NCBI GenBank assembly: GCA_026989685.1
Contig: JALSIV010000417.1
Coordinates: forward strand, 1 to 34,930
Source of the DNA: Pirellulaceae bacterium
GTDB taxonomy: Bacteria > Planctomycetota > Planctomycetia > Pirellulales > Pirellulaceae
Direction of reading: 5' to 3'
Length of the DNA: 34,930 bases
Shown here: positions 23,999-32,069 of the stretch, in pieces
How positions within the stretch are numbered: the first letter of the stretch is position 1
How the letters are laid out: every line of letters starts with the position of its first letter
The notes under the pieces: model-generated
Database searches by the model: none
Told to the model about the DNA's origin: nothing
The model's input: the letters and a program-made list of their open reading frames with translations, nothing else
Made by a program: the position numbers and the translations under genes

Positions 23999-24274
23999 AT
24001 GACGAATCCGCGACTGAACCCGACAACTTCCGAACTGCCGCGAGAACTGGTTGAACTGAGCGAGAGGATCGCCGGTCTGGAGCCATCCCAGCGAAATGAG
24101 CTGGAACCGCTGGTTCAGCGTGTGATCGAAAGTACACGGCGCCGGCAACGTATTATGCATTTGGTGCAGGAAGCACTCAGCCAACTGCGACTCGACATGA
24201 AATATCTGGTCTTCGATTTGGAGGCTACGCGGCGCGAGCGAGATGCCCTGCGTGAGCGGACCGATGAGGACTAG
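23999..24274 (+). CDS. Small coiled-coil protein
   Basis: The 91-aa product is almost entirely helical and charged, with heptad-like Leu spacing (LVELSERIAGL...LEPLVQRVIES...IMHLVQEALSQLRLDMKYLVFDLEATRRERDALRE). There is no signal peptide, membrane helix or Cys. ATG 23999 is preceded by a weak GAGAGG about 9 nt away. A longer frame upstream lacks protein-like sequence. It is followed by a separate promoter-like site and the kinase gene. Not recognised; possibly a regulator or structural partner. Confidence 0.6.
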   Translation: MTNPRLNPTTSELPRELVELSERIAGLEPSQRNELEPLVQRVIESTRRRQRIMHLVQEALSQLRLDMKYLVFDLEATRRERDALRERTDED

Positions 24275-24290
24275 AAGGGTGGTTCTTCTG

Positions 24291-24319
24291 TTGCAATGCA
24301 CCGGCCGGCGCAATAGGAT
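24291..24319 (+). promoter_or_regulatory. Possible promoter of the Ser/Thr kinase gene
   Basis: TTGCAA (24291-24296) and TAGGAT (24314-24319) are 17 nt apart, each matching 4 of 6 consensus bases, about 70 nt before the kinase start. Confidence 0.3.
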
Positions 24320-24389
24320 AAATGGAGCGGTGGCGAGCGGGAGCGTCCCCCAGGATTGATTGGAACCGAGGCAGGAGTGGTGCGCGTAG

Positions 24390-25892
24390 ATGGCCGAATT
24401 GACCGCGGAGAAATTCGCTCAACGAGCGTACGACTGTGACTTGATCGACGCCCACCAGCTCGAGTCGGCCTGGAGCGAATTCGGCAGTCGCGACGTCGAA
24501 CTGAAAGACTTCACCGCCCTGTTGGTCCGCAAGGAGTTGCTGACCAACTTTCAGGTCGATCGGCTGCTGGCCAACAAGCGGGACGGGTACTACTACGGCA
24601 AGTACAAAGTCCTGTACATGATCGGTTCGGGCACGTTTGCTCGCGTCTATCGGGCCGTCGATCGCGAGACGGGGCGTGTGGTGGCGGTCAAAGTGCTTCG
24701 GCTCCGCTATATGGACGACTTCGACACGCGCGAGCAGTTTCTCCGCGAAGCCAGGATGGTCATGCCTCTGCGGCATCCCAACATCGTGCCGATTTTCGAC
24801 GTCGACGAGGAACGGGGAAGGCCGTTCATGGTGATGGAGTTCGTCGAGGGGCAAAACCTGCGGGATTTCGTCAAGGTGCGCGGGCGGCTCGATCTGAAGC
24901 GATCGCTCGACATCATGATCGATGTGGCTCAGGCTCTGGATTACGCCGCTGGACGGGGTGTCACTCACCGCGACTTGAAACTGTCGAACGTCCTGCTGAG
25001 CAGCCTGGGACGCGCCAAGCTGGTCGACTTCGGGTTGGCCGCGGTTGCCGCGGACATGTCGGATCAGGCCATCATTGATGCTCCCAACCCCCGCAGTATC
25101 GACTATGCGGGATTGGAACGGGCCACGGGCGTGCGCAAAGGGGATTCGCGCTCGGACATCTTTTTCTGCGGTTGCATGCTGTACCACATGGTGAGCGGAC
25201 GACCGCCCTTGTTCGAAACGCGCGACCGAATTCAGCGCCTGAGTGTGCAGCGCTACCGCGAAATCACGCCGTTGCGCGAAGTGGCTCCCGACGTGCCCAA
25301 TTACATCGCCGCCATCGTGCTCAAGGCGATGGACCTGCGGCCCGACAAGCGTCATCAAACACCGGGGGATCTGTTGAGAGACCTCAAGGCAGCGCGCGAG
25401 CGCGTCCACCGAGGGGAAACGGGCAACGAGGAAGCGGATGCGCACGCGTTGGCTCAGGCCAATGCCCAGAACTCGCGCTTGGAACAGGAGGGACACGACC
25501 TACGGGTGATGGTCGTCGAACCGAAAACGGAGCTCCAAGACCTGTTTCGCGATCGACTCAAGCGCCGCGGATATCGCGTGCTGATCACGGGGAATCCGCA
25601 CATGGCCCTGCAACGATTTCAGGACCACTTGGAGGACGAACCGCTGGCTCACTGCGCCGTCTTCAACTCGCAGCACCTGGGAATGGCTGCCGTCGAAGCA
25701 TTCAACCGGTTCGGCGAGGAAGAGGAGACGAAGGAGATTCCGGCCATCCTGCTGGTCGATCCACAGCACAAGGAACTGATCAAAGCCGCTCGAACGGCTC
25801 CCCATCGCGTGCTGCTGGGGCTGCCCGTCTCGGTCAAGAAGCTGCGGGCGGCGCTATTCAAGCTGCTTCGGAATTCCAAGTGCGAGGTCTAG
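24390..25892 (+). CDS. Ser/Thr protein kinase with degenerate receiver-like C-terminal domain
   Basis: The 500-aa product opens with a helical segment (about residues 1-65), then a complete Hanks-type kinase domain (about 70-335). It has glycine loop IGSGTFARV, ATP-binding Lys101 in VAVKVL, Glu in FLREARMV, HRDLKLSNVLL with His193 and Asp195, and DFG at 213-215. No membrane helix is present, so it should be cytoplasmic. Residues 370-498 follow the strand/helix pattern of a response-regulator receiver (VMVVEPKTELQDLFRDRLKR, CAVFNSQHLG, AILLVDP, LGLPVSVKKLRAAL). The acidic pair is replaced by EP, the phospho-acceptor position appears to be Asn (AVFNSQ), and the usual KP reads LP, so it is probably a pseudo-receiver. 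It is convergent with the type II secretion operon, 7 nt apart. Confidence 0.92.
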   Translation: MAELTAEKFAQRAYDCDLIDAHQLESAWSEFGSRDVELKDFTALLVRKELLTNFQVDRLLANKRDGYYYGKYKVLYMIGSGTFARVYRAVDRETGRVVAVKVLRLRYMDDFDTREQFLREARMVMPLRHPNIVPIFDVDEERGRPFMVMEFVEGQNLRDFVKVRGRLDLKRSLDIMIDVAQALDYAAGRGVTHRDLKLSNVLLSSLGRAKLVDFGLAAVAADMSDQAIIDAPNPRSIDYAGLERATGVRKGDSRSDIFFCGCMLYHMVSGRPPLFETRDRIQRLSVQRYREITPLREVAPDVPNYIAAIVLKAMDLRPDKRHQTPGDLLRDLKAARERVHRGETGNEEADAHALAQANAQNSRLEQEGHDLRVMVVEPKTELQDLFRDRLKRRGYRVLITGNPHMALQRFQDHLEDEPLAHCAVFNSQHLGMAAVEAFNRFGEEEETKEIPAILLVDPQHKELIKAARTAPHRVLLGLPVSVKKLRAALFKLLRNSKCEV

Positions 25893-25899
25893 TCGACAG

Positions 25900-26712
25900 T
25901 CATTCGCCCTCCACGCGAATTCGCAACGGCGGATCAGCGGATTCTGGCGGCCCGGCGGGCAATCGTTCGATCGCCGAGGGTGAGGGAGGCGGGGGTAGCG
26001 TGGACGACTGACGCTCTGAAGACTTCTCGTTTTCGCTCGGCGCGGGTGAGTCCGGAGTCGGAGATGGCACCACTTCGATCTCCTCCGGCTCGTTGTCATC
26101 GGAAAGACGCCGGATCTCTTTCGGGAGGAACAGTACGAGCTGATCTTGTGCCCACTCGCGCCACTCCGGGCGCGTTTCGATCAGCAGCAAGTGCCGGAGC
26201 TGTTCTTCCATCGATGCATCGAGATCGCCTCGCACGCGTCGCGCCCGCAGCAGGTTTCCCAGGAATTCGGGGTTGTTCGGATCGAGTTCGTGGGCCAGCG
26301 CATACTGCGAGATGGCCTGTTCCAGTCTTCCCGCCGACTCATAGACGATCCCCAGGTTGTTGAGTGGTTCCGGCCGCTCGGGCATGGCTTGAGCCGCTCG
26401 TTCGAACGACCAGGCGGCCGAGTAGAGGTCTCCTTTTTCGAAATGGACCAGTCCCAGGTTGTTGTGCGCCGGTCCGTAGCCGGCATCTGCCAGAGCAGCC
26501 TGCTGCAGCAGCGTTTCCGCTTTGGCAAGGTGACCATGCTCGAAGGCCAGGCGACCCTTGCGGTCGAGCTTGACGGCCAAGTCGCGGTCGAATTCGCCGT
26601 CGGCTCGCACAATCTCCCTATCCGGTTCCAGCATCCTACATCCCGATCCCCCAGCCGCCAGCGCTAGGGACAGCAGCCACGGAGAAATTCGTCGTGTGGA
26701 GAAAAGAACCAT
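25900..26712 (-). CDS. TPR lipoprotein downstream of the type II secretion genes
   Basis: The 270-aa product has a lipoprotein signal peptide with lipidated Cys25 (LALAAGGSGC). Three to four TPR units follow (about residues 48-185: AHNNLGLVHFEKGDLYSAAWSFERAAQ, split here only by citation, then NNLGIVYESAGRLEQAI and others). It ends with a Pro/Ser/Glu-rich disordered tail. In other secretion and pilus systems TPR lipoproteins (PilF/PilW-like) help secretin assembly. Its position 87 nt behind gspM on the same strand fits such a job, but this is inferred. It is the last gene of the cluster. Confidence 0.82.
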   Translation of the reverse strand: MVLFSTRRISPWLLSLALAAGGSGCRMLEPDREIVRADGEFDRDLAVKLDRKGRLAFEHGHLAKAETLLQQAALADAGYGPAHNNLGLVHFEKGDLYSAAWSFERAAQAMPERPEPLNNLGIVYESAGRLEQAISQYALAHELDPNNPEFLGNLLRARRVRGDLDASMEEQLRHLLLIETRPEWREWAQDQLVLFLPKEIRRLSDDNEPEEIEVVPSPTPDSPAPSENEKSSERQSSTLPPPPSPSAIERLPAGPPESADPPLRIRVEGE

Positions 26713-26799
26713 CCCTGCGATCGGTTTCCGTGCTGGCGGACGAATGGCGTCGACCCCATGCGGTCCTCGGCGGTGGGCACAACGTCTGATCCGAATGAG

Positions 26800-27354
26800 T
26801 CAGCGGTTTTTCGGAGAAAACGCCAGTTGTGTCAAGGTGACTTCAACCGACCAGGTTTCACGTCCCATTGGAGTTTCTCCGCGGGGCGCCCAGAGTCTCA
26901 AGTCGGTCACGGTCAACCCATTTTCCGCGTCGTTGAGCGCGTACGCGAAATCGACCACTTGCACGAGGGTCACCCCTTTGAGTTCGATGCGGGTCGGATA
27001 AACCTGATAGGGAGACTCTCCCAAGCGATAAGGCTGGGCGGGTGGTTGGATTCTCAACACGGCCTCTTCGGAAAGGTGTGAATCCTCGAGTGCCCGTTCG
27101 ATTCTCCTGGCAATCGAGCTTTGCGAATCGGCTCCCACGGCGGCGAAGGTAGGCATCGATTCCAGCCGCCGGATCTGGTTCGACAGCCGCCGGCACTCGG
27201 CCAACCGCCGCTGGGCCTCCCGCAACCGTTCCCGGCTTTCCCGGTAGCCGAGCTGGAGCCAGATTGCCAGCGACACCGCCAACAACGTCCCCACCACCGG
27301 TGCCCATCGCCTCATCGATTCGGACATCCGGGATCTCAGTCCATTCTCACTCAT
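26800..27354 (-). CDS. gspM: Type II secretion GspM/PilO-like inner-membrane protein
   Basis: ATG 27354 overlaps the gspL stop (ATGA). The 184-aa product has the GspM/PilO plan: a short cytoplasmic start, one membrane helix (about residues 17-37), a coiled coil (ESRERLREAQRRLAECRRLSNQIRRLES) and a small alpha/beta periplasmic domain (YPTRIELKGVTLVQVVDFAYALN...WSVEVTLTQLAF). GspM pairs with GspL in the inner-membrane platform. Called from architecture and position rather than sequence identity. Confidence 0.72.
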   Translation of the reverse strand: MSENGLRSRMSESMRRWAPVVGTLLAVSLAIWLQLGYRESRERLREAQRRLAECRRLSNQIRRLESMPTFAAVGADSQSSIARRIERALEDSHLSEEAVLRIQPPAQPYRLGESPYQVYPTRIELKGVTLVQVVDFAYALNDAENGLTVTDLRLWAPRGETPMGRETWSVEVTLTQLAFSPKNR

Positions 27355-28694
27355 GGCTCTTCCGCCTCCCGGCCAGGTGGCGGTTTCGGCTCCTGCCACT
27401 GCGCGAACAGCCGTACCGAGACCGAATGATCGCTGTTCTGTTCGGTCGATGGGGGTGGAACTTCGAAATGGTGCGCCCGCAGCGCTTCGGCCAATTCCGT
27501 GGCATCCGCATGGCGGCGCAGATCGGCGTGCAGATCAAGGCTCCCGTTTTCGATGCGAAGTTCACGTACGTGAACGCGCGTCGTTTTCGGGAGCGACTGG
27601 AGGAAGTCGCGGAGCACCGTCAGGGCCGGCGTCGGCAGATGGACCGAGGACGGGATTCGCCGCGCGGCGAACCGGCGCGCGTGCTCACTGCGCAGTCGAG
27701 CCGCCACGGCAGGTGGGACTCGCTTTCCGGGAAACAGATCGCGATAGACCTCGGCCTGCTGACGATCCAATTCGGCCGCTCGAGCATGGTTGCGCAGCGT
27801 CTTCCATCCCAACGCAGCGAACCAACTCCCGGCCAGCAGCAAGAGCGCGGCGGCCAAGACGGCCGCCGCGCGGCGAACGGCCCGATGCGGTGCCCCTCGT
27901 GCCAGCTCGCCGCGGCGAAGCTCCACCCAAGCGAGTTGCCGGCCGGTCAGCAGGTCGGCCGCGATCCGCCGGGCATGCTCGCGAAGCGGTTCGGTCTCAA
28001 CCCGTTCCACGGCACAATCGAGCGAGTCGATCGATGACACCAACGTGTCGTCTCCGTTGACCACGATCCACCGTGGCAACTTGTCGTCGGGCTCTTTCGA
28101 ATGAGACCGAATCTCTGCCGCAATCGGTTCTGCTTCGTCCGCATGCCACTGCCAGCCGCAGGGCCGACCGTCGCGCAGTCGAAGGACGTGGACCACACCT
28201 ACGTCCCGCCACACCAGACCATCGGCATGTCGGAACCAGTCTTCTTCTCGGCAGTCCAGTGCGCCAAGGATGGCGAGCGGCCCAATCGAAGAAACGGCAA
28301 GCCCTTTCGTCTCGAGCGCCTCGATCAAGCCGGTCCATCGATCGGTCCGGGCGGCGACTCCCAGAACCAGCGAATCGTGGACGACGAAGTCAGCGACGGT
28401 CTCTTCGGCGGACCAGGGGAGGTGGTTCTCCAGTTCGTATCGCAGCGTGGTGCGATGGCGGGCATCGCGAGGATCGACGACCAGCGTGGCCGCCAACGTT
28501 TCGCGAGCGTCGAGTGCCACTACGATTTCGGCTCGAGCGATCCCGCGGTCGCGTGCATACGCCTCGACCCGTGCCGCCAGCAACTCGTCGTCGGGCCGAA
28601 ATTGGTCGGCGACTTCCTCCCAGTCCGCCACGTTCGCACGGCTGATCAACCAGTTCCGGCCGGTCTGAACGAGTAAGCAGGTTCCCCCGCTCAT
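27351..28694 (-). CDS. gspL: Type II secretion GspL/PilM-N-like platform protein
   Basis: The start is ATG 28694, overlapping the stop of the GspC-like gene; the longer open frame is shadow. The 447-aa product has an actin-like cytoplasmic half (CLLVQTGRNWLISRA, IVVALDARETLAATLVV, LRYELENHLPWSAEETVADFV). One membrane helix follows near residue 275-295 (AAAVLAAALLLLAGSWFAA), then a coiled coil and a ferredoxin-like periplasmic domain (TRVHVRELRIENGSLDLHADLRR). The block ENHLPW is typical of PilM/GspL proteins. GspL links the GspE ATPase to the membrane platform. Confidence 0.78.
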   Translation of the reverse strand: MSGGTCLLVQTGRNWLISRANVADWEEVADQFRPDDELLAARVEAYARDRGIARAEIVVALDARETLAATLVVDPRDARHRTTLRYELENHLPWSAEETVADFVVHDSLVLGVAARTDRWTGLIEALETKGLAVSSIGPLAILGALDCREEDWFRHADGLVWRDVGVVHVLRLRDGRPCGWQWHADEAEPIAAEIRSHSKEPDDKLPRWIVVNGDDTLVSSIDSLDCAVERVETEPLREHARRIAADLLTGRQLAWVELRRGELARGAPHRAVRRAAAVLAAALLLLAGSWFAALGWKTLRNHARAAELDRQQAEVYRDLFPGKRVPPAVAARLRSEHARRFAARRIPSSVHLPTPALTVLRDFLQSLPKTTRVHVRELRIENGSLDLHADLRRHADATELAEALRAHHFEVPPPSTEQNSDHSVSVRLFAQWQEPKPPPGREAEEP

Positions 28695-29227
28695 CGCAGT
28701 CCTCCCGTCGGTTTGGGCATCGTCAGTTCCACCTGCCGTCCTCGATGCGACACCACGACTCGATCGGCTTCCACCTGTTCGATCTTCGATGCACCGGCCG
28801 TTTCGGGCAACGCTTGGCCAAGTCGGACCACTCGGACACGTCCACGGCCGTCGATCAGGATGGCCGCCGAGCGATCCGATTCCAGGACCGTGCCGATCAA
28901 CCGCCACTGCAGCCTCGGGAGGGGACGAATCGACGGGCGGGGACGACTGGGGCGGGAAACGGTCGGCTTCTTCTTGGGCGGCGGGTCGACGAGCGGCCGA
29001 CGGAGTCGTGTTTGCGCCAGTTCGCGAAGCTGGGAGGCCGGTGGGAGCCCGATCAAGCGAGTCGAGCGCAGACGGGGCGAGCGCGAGTGCGGGAATCGGG
29101 GAGGTGGAGACTGGCCAGGCCACCACACCCAGGCCCACAGGCCTGCCGAAATCAGCAGACACAGCGCAGCGGTCGCATACAGCAGACGGCGCACGGTGCG
29201 CGGCGATGTCGGGCGGTCTAATAGCAA
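28691..29227 (-). CDS. GspC-like type II secretion protein
   Basis: The 178-aa product has one N-terminal membrane helix (about residues 15-35), a Pro/Arg-rich linker, and a small domain LQWRLIGTVLESDRSAAILIDG...VVRLGQALPETAGASKIEQVEADRVVVSHRGR, split here for citation. It matches the homology region of GspC/PilP proteins, where L-x-G-T/V...A-I-I and a pH-like beta pattern contact the secretin. The open frame begins with TTG 29227, overlapping the gspK stop by 10 nt; GTG 29194 is an alternative. No PDZ or coiled-coil C-terminus follows, so it is a short GspC. Its position between K and L differs from the C-first order of proteobacterial operons. Confidence 0.68.
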   Translation of the reverse strand: MLLDRPTSPRTVRRLLYATAALCLLISAGLWAWVWWPGQSPPPRFPHSRSPRLRSTRLIGLPPASQLRELAQTRLRRPLVDPPPKKKPTVSRPSRPRPSIRPLPRLQWRLIGTVLESDRSAAILIDGRGRVRVVRLGQALPETAGASKIEQVEADRVVVSHRGRQVELTMPKPTGGLR

Positions 29228-30156
29228 AACGACGATACCCCATACGTCCCATCGTCACCGTATCGCACCGTCGCCGATGAAAGACGGTGGCGGCCGGCAC
29301 GGCGAGCATCCACCCATACACAGTAGCATGACGACTGCTCGGTTAGTAGCTGTTTCAGCAAAACCTGATCGCGCCGATCGACTCCCAGTTGTTCCAACAC
29401 TCGATGGATGTGCGGCCGGGGATACTCGCGACAGCGGTCGGCGATCTTCTTCGCCTGCCCCGCCGATACCACCAACTCGCACGTCGCCTCGATCACCTCA
29501 CGGGGGGCGCGACGCACATTCAACCCACTGCCGGGACTGCAAGTGAGTTTCCGAGTCATCGCCACGAGCGCCGTTTGCCGAGCTGCAGCGCCCAACTGCT
29601 CGGTGCGAAACACCTGTCCCCAACCCTCGAAGGCGACCGGAAACACCACGTCCGGCCGGCGCACCTCCGGTTTGCCCTGCGGCGGCACCGAGGGGCGCAA
29701 ACGGACCAAGATACCACTTGGACCGTCCAGCAGGCGGCGCAACGACGACTCGAGCCTCGCTGGGCCGACATAGTGGTAAGCCGTGTTCACGTCGAATGCC
29801 GCCGAGTCATCTCTCACCGAAGCGGCAACCGAAACTTCTCCCAGGACGAAACGATAGTCGAGCCTGGCCGGTGCCGGCTGCTCGCTCCCCTCCCGGCGGG
29901 CTCGTTCCTCCAAGCGATCGAACAACTGCGGCGCCAATTCCAGCAGCGCCGCCTGGCAACTCCGCGATCCCCATCGCAGTTGGAAGTCGTGTTGGAGGCG
30001 AGCGGTTTCAGCCGCCATCGTCAGACTGACGCGAGCCACTCCGATCAGCGCCACGGTAACCAGCACCAGAGCCACCATGACGGCGGCCAACGCGAATGCC
30101 GGGCGCCGTCCTTCCCGGCTCGGACACGCGCCTAGCGAACCACATTCACGCGACAT
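29218..30156 (-). CDS. gspK: Type II secretion minor pseudopilin GspK
   Basis: The 312-aa product is the longest pseudopilin, as expected for GspK. The hydrophobic prepilin helix FALAAVMVALVLVTVALIGVA lacks the +5 Glu, which is normal for GspK at the pseudopilus tip. The residue before the presumed cleavage is Ala (RRPA/FALAA) rather than Gly. The large inserted alpha domain includes AAFDVNTAYHYVGPARLESSLRRLL and LNVRRAPREVIEATCELV, the N-rich motifs seen in GspK. It overlaps gspJ by 25 nt. Confidence 0.82.
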   Translation of the reverse strand: MSRECGSLGACPSREGRRPAFALAAVMVALVLVTVALIGVARVSLTMAAETARLQHDFQLRWGSRSCQAALLELAPQLFDRLEERARREGSEQPAPARLDYRFVLGEVSVAASVRDDSAAFDVNTAYHYVGPARLESSLRRLLDGPSGILVRLRPSVPPQGKPEVRRPDVVFPVAFEGWGQVFRTEQLGAAARQTALVAMTRKLTCSPGSGLNVRRAPREVIEATCELVVSAGQAKKIADRCREYPRPHIHRVLEQLGVDRRDQVLLKQLLTEQSSCYCVWVDARRAGRHRLSSATVRYGDDGTYGVSSFCY

Positions 30157-30674
30157 AGTACGCGGCCTCCCGTGTCGTAAATGACCAGCTCGGCACTTTG
30201 GGGCATCGTCGGCACGGCGCTCTCTTTCCCGCTCGATTCTTCCGGCCTACGAAACCCGCGTGCGGAAATCCTGCCCACCCCCGCCCACAGCAGAGTCCGG
30301 CGAACCCGACGCCCTCGCCCGCCCGTCGTCTCCACCACCGTACGAACCAGACAAGGTGTTCCCGCCACCGGTTCGACTTGGTAGACCACTTCGGCCGGGC
30401 GTTGCAGAAAACGCCCACGGATGGGGTCTTCGGCAAGCAGGCCCGAGAGTCGCACCGCATGGGAAGTCGCTGCCACCGATGTGGCATTCTCCAGATCGCG
30501 TTGCAGTTGGTCCCGCAGGATGCCAATCGACGGGGCTCGTTGATATTGGCGGGCTGCCCATCGTCGCTGCTGGGCCACCGAACGCAACACACCGCCCAGC
30601 AACACCATCAACACCGCCGACAGTACCGTCGCCACCAGCAGCTCGATCAATGTCAGTCCGCTCGAACGTTTCAT
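30132..30674 (-). CDS. gspJ: Type II secretion minor pseudopilin GspJ
   Basis: The start is ATG 30674, which begins the prepilin leader MKRSSG before LTLIELLVATVLSAVLMVLL (+5 Glu present). The longer frame upstream is shadow of gspI. The 180-aa product has a beta-rich body (LRDQLQRDLENATSVA...EVVYQVEP...RTLLWAGVGR), as in GspJ/PulJ. It overlaps gspI by 4 nt (ATGA) and gspK by 25 nt. Minor pseudopilins cap the pseudopilus. Confidence 0.82.
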   Translation of the reverse strand: MKRSSGLTLIELLVATVLSAVLMVLLGGVLRSVAQQRRWAARQYQRAPSIGILRDQLQRDLENATSVAATSHAVRLSGLLAEDPIRGRFLQRPAEVVYQVEPVAGTPCLVRTVVETTGGRGRRVRRTLLWAGVGRISARGFRRPEESSGKESAVPTMPQSAELVIYDTGGRVLCRVNVVR

Positions 30675-31111
30675 CGGCGCGAACTCCCTCTGCTGCCACC
30701 ACGCCGCTTCGCACCGGGCTGGTCGGCCGGCGGTCGCACTTCGGCCGGCCGCAACAACTCTACGGTCAATACCGGCCGTCCCCGCCGTTCGGCCGCATAC
30801 ATCTCGAACCGGATCGTCTCGACCGATATTCCTTCCGCCAGGGGATGAGACCGCAGCGGACGCGTTTGCCACATCCACGTCTGACTACCCTCGCTCACTC
30901 GTCCCTGGCTTTGACGGGGGATTTCGGCTCCCTTCCATCCCGACAGCAAGGCCTCGGCCGTTCGCAAGGCCGCCCGCTGACGAACCGCTCGGATCATCTG
31001 CTGACGGTGCAGACGGAATGCCGTCAGCATGCCCACCAACAACGTCGCGGCCATCACCAGGCTGACCACGACCTCGACCAGAGTCAATCCGCGGGGATCT
31101 ACGAGTCTCAT
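30671..31111 (-). CDS. gspI: Type II secretion minor pseudopilin GspI
   Basis: The 146-aa product starts MRLVDPRG followed by LTLVEVVVSLVMAATLLVGML, a clean prepilin cleavage site with +5 Glu. AAG GAG lies 6 nt before ATG 31111. The body, short and basic at its end, fits GspI/PulI length. I and J are separated from each other on context: GspI is the shorter and directly precedes J. Confidence 0.75.
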   Translation of the reverse strand: MRLVDPRGLTLVEVVVSLVMAATLLVGMLTAFRLHRQQMIRAVRQRAALRTAEALLSGWKGAEIPRQSQGRVSEGSQTWMWQTRPLRSHPLAEGISVETIRFEMYAAERRGRPVLTVELLRPAEVRPPADQPGAKRRGGSRGSSRR

Positions 31112-31147
31112 GGAAACTCCTTGCCAATCATCACCCGCTCGCAGTCA

Positions 31148-31654
31148 TCAACGAATCGCCAACAGACGACGCACGCGGCGTTCATCTTTCAGTACGAGTG
31201 TCTGCCCCGATCCGCCCAGCACCATGATCCAGCGCGACAGTTTTGCTCCGGCCGTCATTCGAACGGCGTAAGTCTCCGACTGCCCGTTGGCCGTCATGAC
31301 GACTTGCAATGTTCCGGTCCGGCTGGAGGTCCGGGCCGTCCACAACCGGTCGATCTTGACGCCGCGAGCCACGGTACGGATTTGTCCATTGGGGAGGCGA
31401 ATGGCGGCGCGACCTCCCGAACCGATGAACAATCGCGTCGGTTGCCCGCGCTCGTGAGCCACATGTCGGGCATGGCTGTCGCAAGCCATCAGCATTTCGC
31501 AAGAAGAAGCAAGGTTGGCTCGAGCGACATGGCTGCGCACCGACACGACCACGATTCCGGCGATTACGGCGCAGAGGACCAGCACCGCGATCAGCTCGAT
31601 CAGCGTCAAAGCGGACTTCCGGCAGCACCTAATCGGCTTCGCGTTCCACGTCAT
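31148..31654 (-). CDS. gspH: Type II secretion minor pseudopilin GspH
   Basis: ATG 31654 lies inside the end of gspG (26-nt overlap) and gives a 168-aa product. The prepilin helix is LTLIELIAVLVLCAVIAGIVVV with +5 Glu. The leader CCRKSA ends in Ala, not Gly, at the cleavage position. The body is beta-rich with TRLFIGSGGRAAIRLPNG and TLQVVMTANGQSETYAVRM, as in GspH/FimT-like domains. Confidence 0.75.
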   Translation of the reverse strand: MTWNAKPIRCCRKSALTLIELIAVLVLCAVIAGIVVVSVRSHVARANLASSCEMLMACDSHARHVAHERGQPTRLFIGSGGRAAIRLPNGQIRTVARGVKIDRLWTARTSSRTGTLQVVMTANGQSETYAVRMTAGAKLSRWIMVLGGSGQTLVLKDERRVRRLLAIR

Positions 31655-32069
31655 CGCTCGAAATGTCCTTGTCGGCACCGGTCCCACCCTCACGGCCGTC
31701 GGCACCCAAACAGATTACTTCAAAGGCCGATTTGCGACCGGGATTGTTGTAGACATACGGACGGCGCCACGGATCGAGGGGAGTCTTGTTGAGCAGACCA
31801 TCCTCGAACTCGTCGCTGGGTTGAGCCAGGATCTCGATTCCCTCGTCATTGGTCGGATAGCGGCCATAGACGCTATAAAACGTCTCCAGAGCTTGCACGA
31901 TTCGAGCGATTTCCGCCTTGGCCGCATTCTGCTTGCTGACGATCAAGTAGCTTCTGGTGCGAAACACGACCAGGCTGGCCAGCAGCCCGATGATCACCAT
32001 CACGACGATCAATTCGACCAGCGAGAACCCACTGCGTCGACGCCTTGCGGGATTGAAATCACAACACAT
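31629..32069 (-). CDS. gspG: Type II secretion major pseudopilin GspG
   Basis: The 146-aa product has the leader RRRRSG before FSLVELIVVMVIIGLLASLVVF (+5 Glu). The GspG hallmark body follows: AKAEIARIVQALETFYSVYGRYPTNDEGI..., TPLDPWRRPYVYNNPG, and the C-terminal calcium-site-like stretch GADGREGGTGADKDISSDD. It polymerises into the periplasmic piston that pushes substrates through the secretin. It overlaps gspF by 11 nt. Confidence 0.95.
   Translation of the reverse strand: MCCDFNPARRRRSGFSLVELIVVMVIIGLLASLVVFRTRSYLIVSKQNAAKAEIARIVQALETFYSVYGRYPTNDEGIEILAQPSDEFEDGLLNKTPLDPWRRPYVYNNPGRKSAFEVICLGADGREGGTGADKDISSDDVEREAD

Noticed and set aside
24225-25496. Minus-strand 423-codon frame across the kinase
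   Set aside because: Shadow of the kinase domain; no protein-like features.
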